From NCBI GenBank assembly GCA_028290305.1, contig JAQGKC010000175.1, positions 1-34,971 of the forward strand: a DNA stretch of 34,971 nt. Direction: 5' to 3'. Every line of letters begins with the position of its first letter. The first letter of the stretch is position 1. The stretch comes from Bradyrhizobium sp. (GTDB lineage Bacteria; Pseudomonadota; Alphaproteobacteria; Rhizobiales; Xanthobacteraceae). Below are positions 17,241 to 24,534 of the stretch, one piece after another. A program made the position numbers and the translations under genes. Below the pieces are notes generated by a model, which had not been told where the DNA came from, searched no databases, and saw only the letters and a list, made by a program, of their open reading frames with translations.

Positions 17241-17870
17241 ATGAACCCGCCTTTGCTCTCCCCCGGCGCCGCCGACGCTCTGCTGTTCGATCTCGGTCGC
17301 GTGGTGATCGATACCGACTTCAACAAGACGCTGGCGTGCTGGGCCGGGCACGCCGGATGCGAGCCCGCGCATCTGGTCGGGCGCTTTTCGCGTGACGAAA
17401 TCTATCAGCGCCACGAGAGGGGAGAAATCAGCGACGCCGAATTTTTTGCTGGTCTGCGCACCTCGCTCGGCATCGAACTATCAGATGCCCAGTTCCTCGA
17501 AGGATGGAACGCGATCTTCGCCGGCGAAATACCTGGCATCGCCGCGCTGCTCGCGCGCGCCGCCAAGCGCGTACCGCTCTACGCCTTCTCCAACACCAAC
17601 AGCGCCCATGTCGAACATTTCTCGCAAGCTTTTGCCGGCGTGCTCGGCCATTTCCGCAAAATCTTTCTATCGTCTGCGATCGGGCTTCGGAAACCCGACG
17701 CGGCAGCCTATGATCACGTGGTGAAGGCGATCGGGATACCGGCGGAGCGTATCGTGTTCTTCGACGATCTCGCCGAGAACATCGAAGGCGCGCGGGCGCG
17801 GGGCTTGACTGCGGTTCACGTGACATCGCCTGATGACGTGGCGCACGCCCTCGCCACACTTGGTCTTTAG
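17241..17870 (+). CDS. HAD-superfamily phosphatase, YihX (glucose-1-phosphatase) type
   Basis: A 209-residue HAD hydrolase. The N-terminal FDLGRVVIDTDFNK closely parallels E. coli YihX (FDLGNVIVDIDFN), as do HERGEISD, the threonine/serine block FSNTNSAHVEHF, GLRKPDAAAYDHV and FFDDLAENIEGARARG. YihX dephosphorylates alpha-D-glucose 1-phosphate. The family reads DxG rather than DxD at motif I, and so does this one. The ATG at 17241 is chosen; a TTG at 17220 overlapping the previous stop is possible. The last codons and stop lie inside the first unit of a 16-bp tandem repeat that runs into the moeA leader. Sugar phosphate specificity is inferred from similarity only. Confidence 0.87.
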   Translation: MNPPLLSPGAADALLFDLGRVVIDTDFNKTLACWAGHAGCEPAHLVGRFSRDEIYQRHERGEISDAEFFAGLRTSLGIELSDAQFLEGWNAIFAGEIPGIAALLARAAKRVPLYAFSNTNSAHVEHFSQAFAGVLGHFRKIFLSSAIGLRKPDAAAYDHVVKAIGIPAERIVFFDDLAENIEGARARGLTAVHVTSPDDVAHALATLGL

Positions 17871-17909
17871 GAATTTTGGGCTTTAGGAATTTTGGTCTTT
17901 AGGAGTTTT
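17862..17909 (+). repeat. 16-bp tandem repeat x 3, HAD gene end to moeA leader
   Basis: Units at 17862-17877, 17878-17893 and 17894-17909: GGTCTTTAGGAATTTT, GGGCTTTAGGAATTTT, GGTCTTTAGGAGTTTT. The first contains the HAD stop codon TAG and the third carries the AGGAG ribosome binding site of moeA. So the repeat seems to have grown by duplicating the end of the HAD gene. Confidence 0.95.
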
Positions 17910-17912
17910 GCC

Positions 17913-19124
17913 GTGGCATTGATGCCGGTTGCCGACGCGCTGTCAGCGGTTCTCGCTGGCGCCGAGCCGCTGTCAGAAGAGATGGTCGCGCTCGATGCGG
18001 CCCATCACCGCGTGCTCGCGCGCGACGTCGCAGCGTTGCGCACCCAACCGCCGCAGGCGATGTCGGCGATGGATGGCTATGCGGTGCGATCGGCCGACAC
18101 CTCTCATGTGGCGGCGCGGCTCAAGGTGATCGGCGAGATCGCGGCGGGCCGCCCGTTTGACAAAATTGTCGGTGCTGGCGAGGCGGTACGGATCTTTACC
18201 GGCGGCGTGATCCCCGAAGGCGCCGACGCCGTGGTCATCCAGGAAGACACCGTTGTCGAAGACGGCGGCATCACCATCACAGAGGCGGCGGTCATGGGGC
18301 GGCATATCCGCCCCGCCGGCGTCGACTTTCACAAAGGCGATGTCCTGCTTGCGGGTGGAACACGCCTCACCGACCGCGACCTCTCGCTGGCCGCCGGCAT
18401 GAACTATCCTGAGCTTGCGGTGCGGCGCCGGCCGAAGGTCGCGGTGCTCGCCACCGGCGACGAGTTGGTGATGCCGGGATCTCAACCCGGCCCCGGACAG
18501 ATCGTCTATTCCAACGGCTACGCGCTGCGCGCGCTTGCCCGTCACGAAGGCGCCGAGACGGTGGATCTCGGCATCGCCGCCGACACCGTCGAGGCCACCA
18601 CGCAAGGCATCCGCCGCGCCCGCGACAGCGGCGCCGATATCCTCATCACGACAGGCGGTGCTTCGGTCGGCGACCACGACCTCGTCAAGCGGTCGCTGGA
18701 GGCCGAAGGCGTCACGATGGCGTTCTGGCGGATCGCAATGCGCCCGGGCAAGCCGATGATGCACGGACGGCTCGGCGCGATGCGGGTGATCGGCCTGCCC
18801 GGCAATCCGGTGTCATCCTACGTTTGCGCATTCCTGTTCCTGGTGCCGCTGATTCGCGCTCTGTCGGGGCGCACCACGGTCCATCACGTCAGCGAGACGG
18901 CGCGATTGGGACGCGATGTCGCCGCCAATGACCTGCGCGAAGACTATCTGCGCGCCCGCCTGGAGGTGCGCGCCGACGGCGTTCTGATCGCGACGCCGGT
19001 CAACCATCAGGACAGTTCGCTGTTAGGAAATCTCGCTGCGGCAGGGGCTCTTGTGATCCGTCCGCCGTTTGCGGCTGCCGCCGCCACTGGGTCGGCTTGC
19101 GATATTCTGCGGCTTCCGCGCTGA
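17913..19124 (+). CDS. moeA: Molybdopterin molybdenumtransferase
   Basis: A 403-residue enzyme that inserts molybdate into adenylated molybdopterin, the last common step of molybdenum cofactor synthesis. Diagnostic blocks: AMDGYAVRS near residues 51-60, RIFTGGVIPEGADAVV, the MPT-binding VAVLATGDEL, LITTGGASVGDHD, MRPGKPMMHG and GLPGNPVSSY. GTG at 17913 is chosen because AGGAG (17901-17905) is seven bases upstream; ATG at 17922 is the alternative. Its ribosome binding site is the last unit of a tandem repeat. moaC, which acts earlier in the pathway, is separated from it by accessory genes. Confidence 0.96.
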   Translation: MALMPVADALSAVLAGAEPLSEEMVALDAAHHRVLARDVAALRTQPPQAMSAMDGYAVRSADTSHVAARLKVIGEIAAGRPFDKIVGAGEAVRIFTGGVIPEGADAVVIQEDTVVEDGGITITEAAVMGRHIRPAGVDFHKGDVLLAGGTRLTDRDLSLAAGMNYPELAVRRRPKVAVLATGDELVMPGSQPGPGQIVYSNGYALRALARHEGAETVDLGIAADTVEATTQGIRRARDSGADILITTGGASVGDHDLVKRSLEAEGVTMAFWRIAMRPGKPMMHGRLGAMRVIGLPGNPVSSYVCAFLFLVPLIRALSGRTTVHHVSETARLGRDVAANDLREDYLRARLEVRADGVLIATPVNHQDSSLLGNLAAAGALVIRPPFAAAAATGSACDILRLPR

Positions 19125-19183
19125 TCCCAAAAACGGCCCGTCCCACAAAACCCGTTTCGTTGACGGGAAATTAAGGTGTTGCG

Positions 19184-19198
19184 GAACACATATGGAAC
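19184..19198. promoter_or_regulatory. LexA (SOS) box, alphaproteobacterial type
   Basis: GAAC-ACATATG-GAAC, which on the other strand is GTTC-N7-GTTC, the known LexA-binding site of alphaproteobacteria. It lies 176 bp before the lexA start, directly upstream of a -10-like TATAGT (19200-19205), so bound LexA would block that promoter and control its own gene. Confidence 0.9.
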
Positions 19199-19199
19199 A

Positions 19200-19205
19200 T
19201 ATAGT
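19200..19205 (+). promoter_or_regulatory. Probable -10 element of the lexA promoter
   Basis: TATAGT matches the -10 consensus in five of six bases and abuts the SOS box. The -35 is weak (TTGCGG at 19179-19184, 15 bp upstream). Confidence 0.5.
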
Positions 19206-19272
19206 GTCCGTTCATGATTTGTTTCTGACATCGATACCTGCAAATTGGAGTCTACGGACTCCCGAGTCTTTG

Positions 19273-19317
19273 ACTTAGGTGTTCGGGACTTAGGTGTCCG
19301 GGATTTAGGTTTTGGCC
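19273..19317 (+). repeat. 15-bp tandem repeat x 3 in the lexA leader
   Basis: ACTTAGGTGTTCGGG (19273-19287), ACTTAGGTGTCCGGG (19288-19302), ATTTAGGTTTTGGCC (19303-19317), with a further degenerate unit after it (CAGGTGTCTTG). All lie between the SOS box and the lexA ATG, inside the transcribed leader. Confidence 0.9.
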
Positions 19318-19373
19318 TCAGGTGTCTTGAAATTGGAAATTGAACGACACCACCAACTTGGGGACTGGTCGAG

Positions 19374-20081
19374 ATGCTCACGCGCAAACAGTATGAACTT
19401 CTGCGTTTCATCAGCGAACGCCTGAAGGAATCCGGCGTTCCGCCGTCCTTCGACGAGATGAAGGACGCGCTGGATCTGCGCTCGAAGTCCGGTATTCACC
19501 GTCTCATCACGGCTCTTGAAGAGCGCGGCTTCATTCGCCGCCTGCCTAATCGAGCGCGCGCCATCGAGGTCATCAAGCTTCCGGAGCTTTCCGGAAGCAG
19601 CAATGGCAACGGCCGCCGTGGCTTCACGCCCAGTGTCATCGAAGGTACGCTCGGCAAGGTCCGCAGCAGCAGCGTCAGTTCCGAGGATGACGGCAACCAT
19701 CCGGTCGCCGTGCCTGTGATGGGCCGCATCGCCGCTGGCACGCCGATCGAGGCGTTGCAGACCCGCAGTCACACCATCAGCGTGCCGCCGGACATGCTGG
19801 GCTCCGGCGAACACTACGCGCTCGAGGTGCGCGGCGATTCAATGGTGGATGCCGGAATCCTCGACGGCGACATGGCGCTGATCCAGCGCAATGAAACCGC
19901 TGAAACCGGCGACATCGTGGTGGCGCTGATCGACGAAGAGGAAGCCACTTTAAAACGCTTCCGCCGCCGCGGCGCGTCGATTGCGCTGGAGCCCGCCAAC
20001 ACGTCCTACGAAGTCCGCATCCTGCCGCCGAACCGGGTGAAGATTCAGGGCAAGCTGATCGGGCTTTATCGGAAATATTGA
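19374..20081 (+). CDS. lexA: LexA repressor, autoproteolytic SOS regulator
   Basis: A 235-residue repressor of DNA-repair genes. The N-terminal winged helix (about 1-65, [13 protein letters not shown]...[10 protein letters not shown]...[12 protein letters not shown]) binds SOS boxes. A flexible linker of about 40 residues follows. The C-terminal S24 protease has the self-cleavage site Ala121-Gly122 (GRIAAGTP), Ser156 in GDSMVDAG and Lys194 in ATLKRF. On DNA damage RecA filaments trigger cleavage. An SOS box sits in its own promoter. It is the last gene of the moeA-lexA unit, although lexA has its own promoter and a 249-bp gap from moeA. Confidence 0.98.
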   Translation: MLTRKQYELLRFISERLKESGVPPSFDEMKDALDLRSKSGIHRLITALEERGFIRRLPNRARAIEVIKLPELSGSSNGNGRRGFTPSVIEGTLGKVRSSSVSSEDDGNHPVAVPVMGRIAAGTPIEALQTRSHTISVPPDMLGSGEHYALEVRGDSMVDAGILDGDMALIQRNETAETGDIVVALIDEEEATLKRFRRRGASIALEPANTSYEVRILPPNRVKIQGKLIGLYRKY

Positions 20082-20082
20082 G

Positions 20083-20113
20083 CCGAGCATGCCCTCGAAA
20101 AGCATGCCTTCGG
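20083..20113. repeat. Imperfect hairpin after lexA (REP-like)
   Basis: CCGA-GCATGC (20083-20092) pairs with GCATGC-ct-TCGG (20102-20113) around a 9-nt loop. It begins just after the lexA stop. The GAGCATGC start resembles the GAGCATGA-type hairpins repeated in Rhizobiales genomes; it may also help end the lexA transcript. Confidence 0.45.
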
Positions 20114-20338
20114 ATTTGATCCGGGGATAGGAAGCGGTGGTCGGATCGCGCCAGCGCCGGCCGAAGCCGCGCATGGCAGGCGTCCGTGGTGCAAAGGGAC
20201 GATTGTCCACTCCTGATTGATAGTCTTTCCCCGTTTCCACAGATTATCAAATCACCCACCCAGCACTACCTCCATGACACGCAAGACGCAGAGCGAAACC
20301 GCCCCGTGTCTCAGAGCGTCTGATTAAGGGAGACTACA

Positions 20339-20560
20339 ATGGGAAAGACAATCCTGACGGTTGTGGGCGCGGCGCTGATCGCTGCATCGACGGTACAGGT
20401 CGCCGCGGCAGCGGAACATCACCACGCCCGCAAGATCGTCCGCGCGCCGGTGAGCGAGCCGTTCCGTAACGCCAATAATGCGTTCGCTTGGCCGGCACAG
20501 CCCGGCCCGTATTCGGACTATACCGAAGGCCACGTCATTTCGGCCCCCGCCGGTCACTGA
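20339..20560 (+). CDS. Small secreted protein, unknown function
   Basis: A 73-residue protein with a signal peptide (MGKTILTVVGAALIAAST, likely cleavage after AAAA near residue 25). The mature part has a His cluster (EHHHARK) and an aromatic/Pro-rich end (FAWPAQPGPYSDY). It has GGGAGA before the ATG and its own strong terminator directly after, so it is a single-gene unit. Short secreted proteins of this kind are often conserved within Bradyrhizobium-type genomes without a known role. The His cluster could bind metal; that is speculation. Confidence 0.75.
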   Translation: MGKTILTVVGAALIAASTVQVAAAAEHHHARKIVRAPVSEPFRNANNAFAWPAQPGPYSDYTEGHVISAPAGH

Positions 20561-20580
20561 CCGGCTTGGTCACCAAAAAA

Positions 20581-20608
20581 AGCCCCGGCCTTGGCCGGGG
20601 CTTTTTTT
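20581..20608 (+). terminator. Strong intrinsic terminator
   Basis: AGCCCCGGCC (20581-20590), TT, GGCCGGGGCT (20593-20602) and a T-run to 20608. It ends the small secreted-protein transcript. Confidence 0.95.
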
Positions 20609-20740
20609 GTTCCCACAACTGCCGAACTCGACTCCGACGATTGCAGCCGCTGTCGGCCGCCGCCGCAGCGTCGCATCACCGGTACCAGCGAGCCTCATCA
20701 AACGTATTTGTGATCAGGCTCGCCGGCTTGGGTCGTACAA

Positions 20741-20769
20741 TTGCCCACAACGAAGAAAAAGCTTACAAT
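20741..20769 (+). promoter_or_regulatory. Sigma-70-type promoter for the three-gene cassette
   Basis: -35 TTGCCC (20741-20746), a 17-bp spacer, and -10 TACAAT (20764-20769, five of six). Transcription would begin about 20776, just before a long hairpin. This is the best promoter match found in the window. Confidence 0.7.
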
Positions 20770-20783
20770 CTACTGTCCACTCT

Positions 20784-20820
20784 GATAGAGGCCCGCGCCT
20801 CTAGGGCGCGGGTTGCTATC
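20784..20820 (+). promoter_or_regulatory. Leader hairpin directly before the 20840 gene
   Basis: GATAG (20784-20788) pairs with CTATC (20816-20820); inside, after a 3x3 internal loop, CCCGCGCC (20792-20799) pairs with GGCGCGGG (20805-20812) around TCTAG. A competing hairpin AGAGGC-CCGC-GCCTCT (20787-20802) overlaps it. The ribosome binding site GAGGAG (20827-20832) follows within 10 nt, so folding could affect translation or mRNA stability. Confidence 0.7.
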
Positions 20821-20839
20821 TCGAACGAGGAGCAATCCG

Positions 20840-21265
20840 ATGTGTGACTATAGTCTGCACGCTGTAGCAACGCGTCCCGCCCAGGTTGGAGAGACGCTGA
20901 TTACCACGACATTCCGCGGGACTTCGACTCGTGGTTTCGCGTCCGAAAGTGAGCCTGCGGTAGCTGTCTGCATGCTGCCCGGCACCGAACTGGCGTTCGC
21001 CGAAGACGTCCAATACGACAACAGATGGATTTGGACGAAAGCAATCAAATTCCGCGTGGGAAAATTCGGCGCGATAGATCCGGATGTTCCGCATCGTCAC
21101 CATGATGCGATCGAATTTCCAGACGGAAGCAATGTGCTCGTGACGCAGCTCTGTGAAGGTCAGCGAGTGACCGTGCTGCAATTGCCCGTGGTTCATCGGA
21201 TTACAGAACCCGCGCAATCCGCAGCCGGCACAAACACGACGACGTCGCCGGTCTCCATCGGTTGA
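20840..21265 (+). CDS. Conserved hypothetical protein (MCDYSLHAV type)
   Basis: A 141-residue cytoplasmic protein beginning MCDYSLHAVATRPAQVGE. I recognise this start as a family seen repeatedly in Bradyrhizobium-type genomes, but know no function. It has no signal peptide or membrane segment. Visible features are GTSTRGFASES, the acidic block ELAFAEDVQYD, DVPHRHHDAIEFPDGS with three histidines, and a Ser/Thr tail. The ATG at 20840 has GAGGAG upstream; the in-frame codon at 20813 falls inside the leader hairpin and is rejected. First gene of a cassette with two more small genes. Confidence 0.8.
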   Translation: MCDYSLHAVATRPAQVGETLITTTFRGTSTRGFASESEPAVAVCMLPGTELAFAEDVQYDNRWIWTKAIKFRVGKFGAIDPDVPHRHHDAIEFPDGSNVLVTQLCEGQRVTVLQLPVVHRITEPAQSAAGTNTTTSPVSIG

Positions 21266-21360
21266 AATGGCTGGTTGGATATCTCCGCCGGTTCCGGCCG
21301 GCGGGGTCTTACCGCGCACCGATGCGTATCGCCTGCGGCGAGCCGCAGGAGACACTCACT

Positions 21361-21573
21361 ATGGACCAGCACCGGGACGACGCGCGGGCCAGAGAGCTGA
21401 ATAATTTGAGGCTGGCACTGGCAACATTCGCTTTGCAACTCGACGCATTCGAAATGCGCATGAGTGGAGCATCGTCCAAGGCTGGCCTAAAGGCCGGTCT
21501 AAAGCCTAGTCTAAGGCCTGGAATCCCTGCCCCACCGCCTGATATCGGTTACTGGCTTCAGAAGGAGAAATGA
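21361..21573 (+). CDS. Small hypothetical protein with a short tandem repeat
   Basis: A 70-residue protein: a predicted amphipathic helix (RARELNNLRLALATFALQLD, then AFEMRM) followed by a repeated segment KAGL-KAGL-KPSL-RPGI and a Pro-rich end. The ATG at 21361 is preceded by AGGAG nine bases upstream; the longer frame from 21262 would overlap the previous gene and has no comparable signal. It overlaps or abuts the next gene at its stop, so the two are translationally close. No family function known. Confidence 0.65.
   Translation: MDQHRDDARARELNNLRLALATFALQLDAFEMRMSGASSKAGLKAGLKPSLRPGIPAPPPDIGYWLQKEK
21478..21525 (+). repeat. 12-bp tandem repeat x 4 within a coding region
   Basis: Units at 21478-21489, 21490-21501, 21502-21513 and 21514-21525 (AAGGCTGGCCTA, AAGGCCGGTCTA, AAGCCTAGTCTA, AGGCCTGGAATC). 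They encode the four-residue motif K/R-A/P-G/S-L/I. In-frame 12-bp units keep the reading frame whatever the copy number. Two unit junctions read CTAAAG, the reverse complement of CTTTAG. Confidence 0.85.
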
Positions 21574-21576
21574 TTG

Positions 21577-21798
21577 GTGGTCAATAAAGTCACTTGGCAA
21601 CAAGTCGGACGAGTGACCGAACCGGGCCGGTACATGTACAGATTTGGGTGGCTCACAATAACGGCGGAAGATCTCGCGGTCTGGGAGCAGTTCCCGAACG
21701 CGGCCTTTACGCTCGTCGGGACCGCGACGGAAGCCGAAGAAGAATTTCATCTGGGCGCATTCGAATTGCGGGAATATCCCTCGCTCAGCGAGAGGTGA
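21577..21798 (+). CDS. Small hypothetical protein, third gene of the cassette
   Basis: A 73-residue protein. It has VTEPGRYMYRFGWLTITAEDLAVW, then FPNAAFTLVGTATEAEEEFHLGAFE. It is compact, has no signal peptide, and its C-terminus is acidic. I recognise similar short proteins in Bradyrhizobium-type genomes, of unknown function. GTG at 21577 or TTG at 21574 would both use AAGGAG (21562-21567). The start lies within a few bases of the previous stop. 39 bp after its stop the convergent comEC gene ends. Confidence 0.7.
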   Translation: MVNKVTWQQVGRVTEPGRYMYRFGWLTITAEDLAVWEQFPNAAFTLVGTATEAEEEFHLGAFELREYPSLSER

Positions 21799-21837
21799 AC
21801 TAGCTTTTTGTTTGAAAGCGCGCCGCGAAAAGCCGCT

Positions 21838-24117
21838 TCACTCCTCCGCTTGCAGGTCAGCTTCCGATGGCGTCGCGTCAACGGCGCGACCGGCCGCGGG
21901 ATGCAGGAAATTTGGATCGGCCTCGGTGGCGCCTGCGACCGCCGGCGACCATGGCCGATCGACGCCTGTTGGCCTGACCGCGTCGACCACAAATCCGTTC
22001 CGGCTCCGCCGCAGGGCCATCGCTCCCTGCCTGCGCAAACGATCCTCGGATATAACAGGGGATGGACATGCCGGAGGGGCCTGCCTCGCCGTCACCACCA
22101 ACGTGGCGCGCTCGCAATCGTCGGCCAGCGCGTCGGGCCGCAGCGCCAGCGTGACGAACGCGCCGCCAGCCATCTGCGCCACGCAGCCGGCTTCGTCGCA
22201 TGAGACGCCGTCTGCCAGCGAGGAATCCAATGGCAACCGCGGGTCGGCATCGGCCGCCAACCATTCCTTCAAAAGAAACGCATCCTTGGCGGTTCGCATC
22301 AGATGCAGCCGCCCGTCTTTGCCGCGAACGCCGACATTGTGACCGTCACCGGAAATCAGGATATCCGGCTGCGGAACCGCCAGTGCCCAGACCGTCGCAA
22401 GCAACAGCACGATGGCCCCGGACCAGCGCAGTGGCGTCCGCAGCAGTCCCAGCAAAATAATCCCCACCGTCGCCGCGATCAGCGGGCCGATCCCAAATGC
22501 CGCCATCCGCCCGATGGCGCCTGGCAGTGCCGCGACCCATTCCGTCACCACGATCATCCAGTCGATGCCGATCCCCATCAACCACCAGAACACGCCATCC
22601 AGGCCGAACGGCATCGCCAGCAGCCCGAGCAGGCCCGCCGGCATCACCAGCGCCGACACCACAGGCATCGCCGCCAGATTGGCGAGGACGCCGTACGGCG
22701 TCACCCGATGAAAGTGAAAGGCGGCGTAGGGCGTCGTCGCCAGCCCCGCCACCAGCGAGGCCAGCGTCAGCGTGATGATCTCCCGTCCGCCCCACAGCGC
22801 CACCTTGGCGGTGGTCGAATTATCGGGCGAGGCAAACAAGCGGGGCATGCCGATCTGGATCAGCGCCACCAGTCCCAGCGTGGCTGCGAACGACATCTGG
22901 AAGCTCGGATGCACCAGCGCCTCCGGCGCAAGCGTCAACACGATCATTGCCGCTACCGCGAGCGTGCGAAATGTTACGGCGCGGCGGTCGACCAGGACGG
23001 CGATCAGCACCACCGCCGTCATGAAGAACGAGCGCTGGGTCGCAACTTCGGCACCGGACAGCAACAGGTAAAACGCGGCGGCGGCAAGCGCCGCGGCGGC
23101 CGACCATTTTTTGATCGGAAAGCCGACGGTCAATGCAGGGATCAGCGCCAGCAGCGCGCGGACCGTGAAGAACACCACGCCGGCAACGACCGCCATGTGA
23201 TAGCCGGATATCGAGAGCACGTGTCCGAGACCGGAAATGAACATCGCATCGTTGACCGGCGTGGTGATCGCGTCGCGGCGGCCGGTCAGCAGAGCGGTGG
23301 CGATGGCGCGCTTGTCGCCATCCAGCGTGGTGCGAATGCGGTCGTCAATCGCATCGCGCAGTCCCTGCATGAGGGCCGCGTAACGCAACGACAGGCCACC
23401 GCTGACCGGTGCCTCCACGGTCTTGATAGCGCCGGTCACGAAGCCGGAGGCGCCGATGCCCTGAAAGTACATGTCACGGCCGAAATCGTAGCTGCCCGGC
23501 CGCAGCGGCGCGAGCGGCGGCTGCAGCCGCGCCTTCAATTCCACAAAGCTGCCGACCTCGGGCGCCGCGCCCTTTCGCACCGACAGGCGAACGCGCTCCA
23601 GCTTGATCGGTGCGCGCGGGGCTTCCATCTGCGTAACGCGCAACACGAAGCGGTCGGTGCGTTCGCGTATATCGCGCGCCTCGACGAAGCCCGAAAGCGA
23701 CACCGAATAGGCGGGCTTTGCCAATACACCGTGCGCGATCAGCCTGGTTTTCCACGTGGCTGTCGCAAAACCCGCGGCCATGGCGGCGATCATCACCACG
23801 AGCGGAAATAATTTCTGCCGCCGCAGCAGAAACGCCGCCACGCAAAGTGCTCCCGCCGCGACGGCGGTCACCGACGCGACCGGCTCATGATCCGCGCTGA
23901 AATAAAAAGCGATCCCGACGCCGAACGCCACGGGTACCCAAGGCATCAACCGGCCGGCGCCCGCCTCCGCGGCGATCCACTCGCGCAGTTTTTCGATGAG
24001 CGACGACCACGCGCTGAAACCAGACGGCGCAATGCCGCTGACGCCGACCGCGCCGCGCGGTGGCCAAGTCCCCGCATAGCCCTGCGTCCGGCCTTGCGCC
24101 CTGCCCCGCTCTGCCAT
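21838..24117 (-). CDS. comEC: ComEC/Rec2-family inner-membrane protein
   Basis: A 759-residue polytopic membrane protein. The N-terminal part has two hydrophobic segments and a DUF4131-like soluble region (about 130-260, SGFVEARDI, LRPGSYDFGRDMYFQGIGASG). The competence domain (about 270-560) carries the signature SGLGHVLSISGYHMAVVAG and many hydrophobic helices. ComEC carries single-stranded DNA across the inner membrane during natural transformation. The C-terminal region (about 610-759) has no HxHxDH, so the metallo-beta-lactamase nuclease domain of some ComEC proteins is absent; it looks like the shorter tail common in alphaproteobacteria. Whether it works in DNA uptake in this organism is unknown. 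Confidence 0.92.
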   Translation of the reverse strand: MAERGRAQGRTQGYAGTWPPRGAVGVSGIAPSGFSAWSSLIEKLREWIAAEAGAGRLMPWVPVAFGVGIAFYFSADHEPVASVTAVAAGALCVAAFLLRRQKLFPLVVMIAAMAAGFATATWKTRLIAHGVLAKPAYSVSLSGFVEARDIRERTDRFVLRVTQMEAPRAPIKLERVRLSVRKGAAPEVGSFVELKARLQPPLAPLRPGSYDFGRDMYFQGIGASGFVTGAIKTVEAPVSGGLSLRYAALMQGLRDAIDDRIRTTLDGDKRAIATALLTGRRDAITTPVNDAMFISGLGHVLSISGYHMAVVAGVVFFTVRALLALIPALTVGFPIKKWSAAAALAAAAFYLLLSGAEVATQRSFFMTAVVLIAVLVDRRAVTFRTLAVAAMIVLTLAPEALVHPSFQMSFAATLGLVALIQIGMPRLFASPDNSTTAKVALWGGREIITLTLASLVAGLATTPYAAFHFHRVTPYGVLANLAAMPVVSALVMPAGLLGLLAMPFGLDGVFWWLMGIGIDWMIVVTEWVAALPGAIGRMAAFGIGPLIAATVGIILLGLLRTPLRWSGAIVLLLATVWALAVPQPDILISGDGHNVGVRGKDGRLHLMRTAKDAFLLKEWLAADADPRLPLDSSLADGVSCDEAGCVAQMAGGAFVTLALRPDALADDCERATLVVTARQAPPACPSPVISEDRLRRQGAMALRRSRNGFVVDAVRPTGVDRPWSPAVAGATEADPNFLHPAAGRAVDATPSEADLQAEE

Positions 24118-24168
24118 CCCCTACCTTGCGCCCCTTAAGGGAACACAACGCTATCGCAAGGTGTTACG

Positions 24169-24534
24169 GTGCGAATAGCGGAACGGATGCAGAAACCAGC
24201 GAGAAATTCAGTGACCGGACCTGAACTCAAGCGACTTCGCCAAGATCTCGGCGATGCCATCGGCCGGCCGCTATCGGCGGCCGACATGGCGAAGCTGTGC
24301 GGCCTTCCGCCGGGCAATGGCGCCGACACCATCCGCCGATGGGAAGTCTCCGGCCCCAGCGGGCCGGCCGCCAAACTGCTGCACATCCTGGCGATGGCCA
24401 GCGATCGTTACCCGATCCTCGAGAATTTCAACGTGTTCGACCGGTTCAATATTCCGGAAAGCCAACGGCCTGCGCGGCGAGAAGAATTCCGCGAGAAGAT
24501 GCGCAACGAACTTCGCGAGCGCCTCGACTGTTAA
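24169..24534 (+). CDS. Small helix-turn-helix (XRE-like) protein
   Basis: A 121-residue protein with an HTH core at about residues 17-75: TGPELKRLRQDLGDA, then PLSAADMAKLCGLP, then ADTIRRWEVSGPSGPAAKLLHIL. This order (helix, scaffold, recognition helix with RRWE) is that of XRE-type DNA-binding domains. The C-terminus is charged and probably helical. GTG at 24169 has AAGG upstream; ATG at 24187 is an equally possible start. It is divergent from comEC with about 50 bp between the starts, so it may regulate it. Its stop overlaps the stop of the convergent gene at 24531-24534. Confidence 0.7.
   Translation: MRIAERMQKPARNSVTGPELKRLRQDLGDAIGRPLSAADMAKLCGLPPGNGADTIRRWEVSGPSGPAAKLLHILAMASDRYPILENFNVFDRFNIPESQRPARREEFREKMRNELRERLDC

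Noticed and set aside
17862..17909. CRISPR-like repeat structure
   Set aside because: Units are directly adjacent with no spacers and only three copies; it is a simple tandem duplication.
22303..23811. 502-codon plus-strand frame over comEC
   Set aside because: His/Arg/Gln-rich antisense shadow without domains; comEC has a specific signature.
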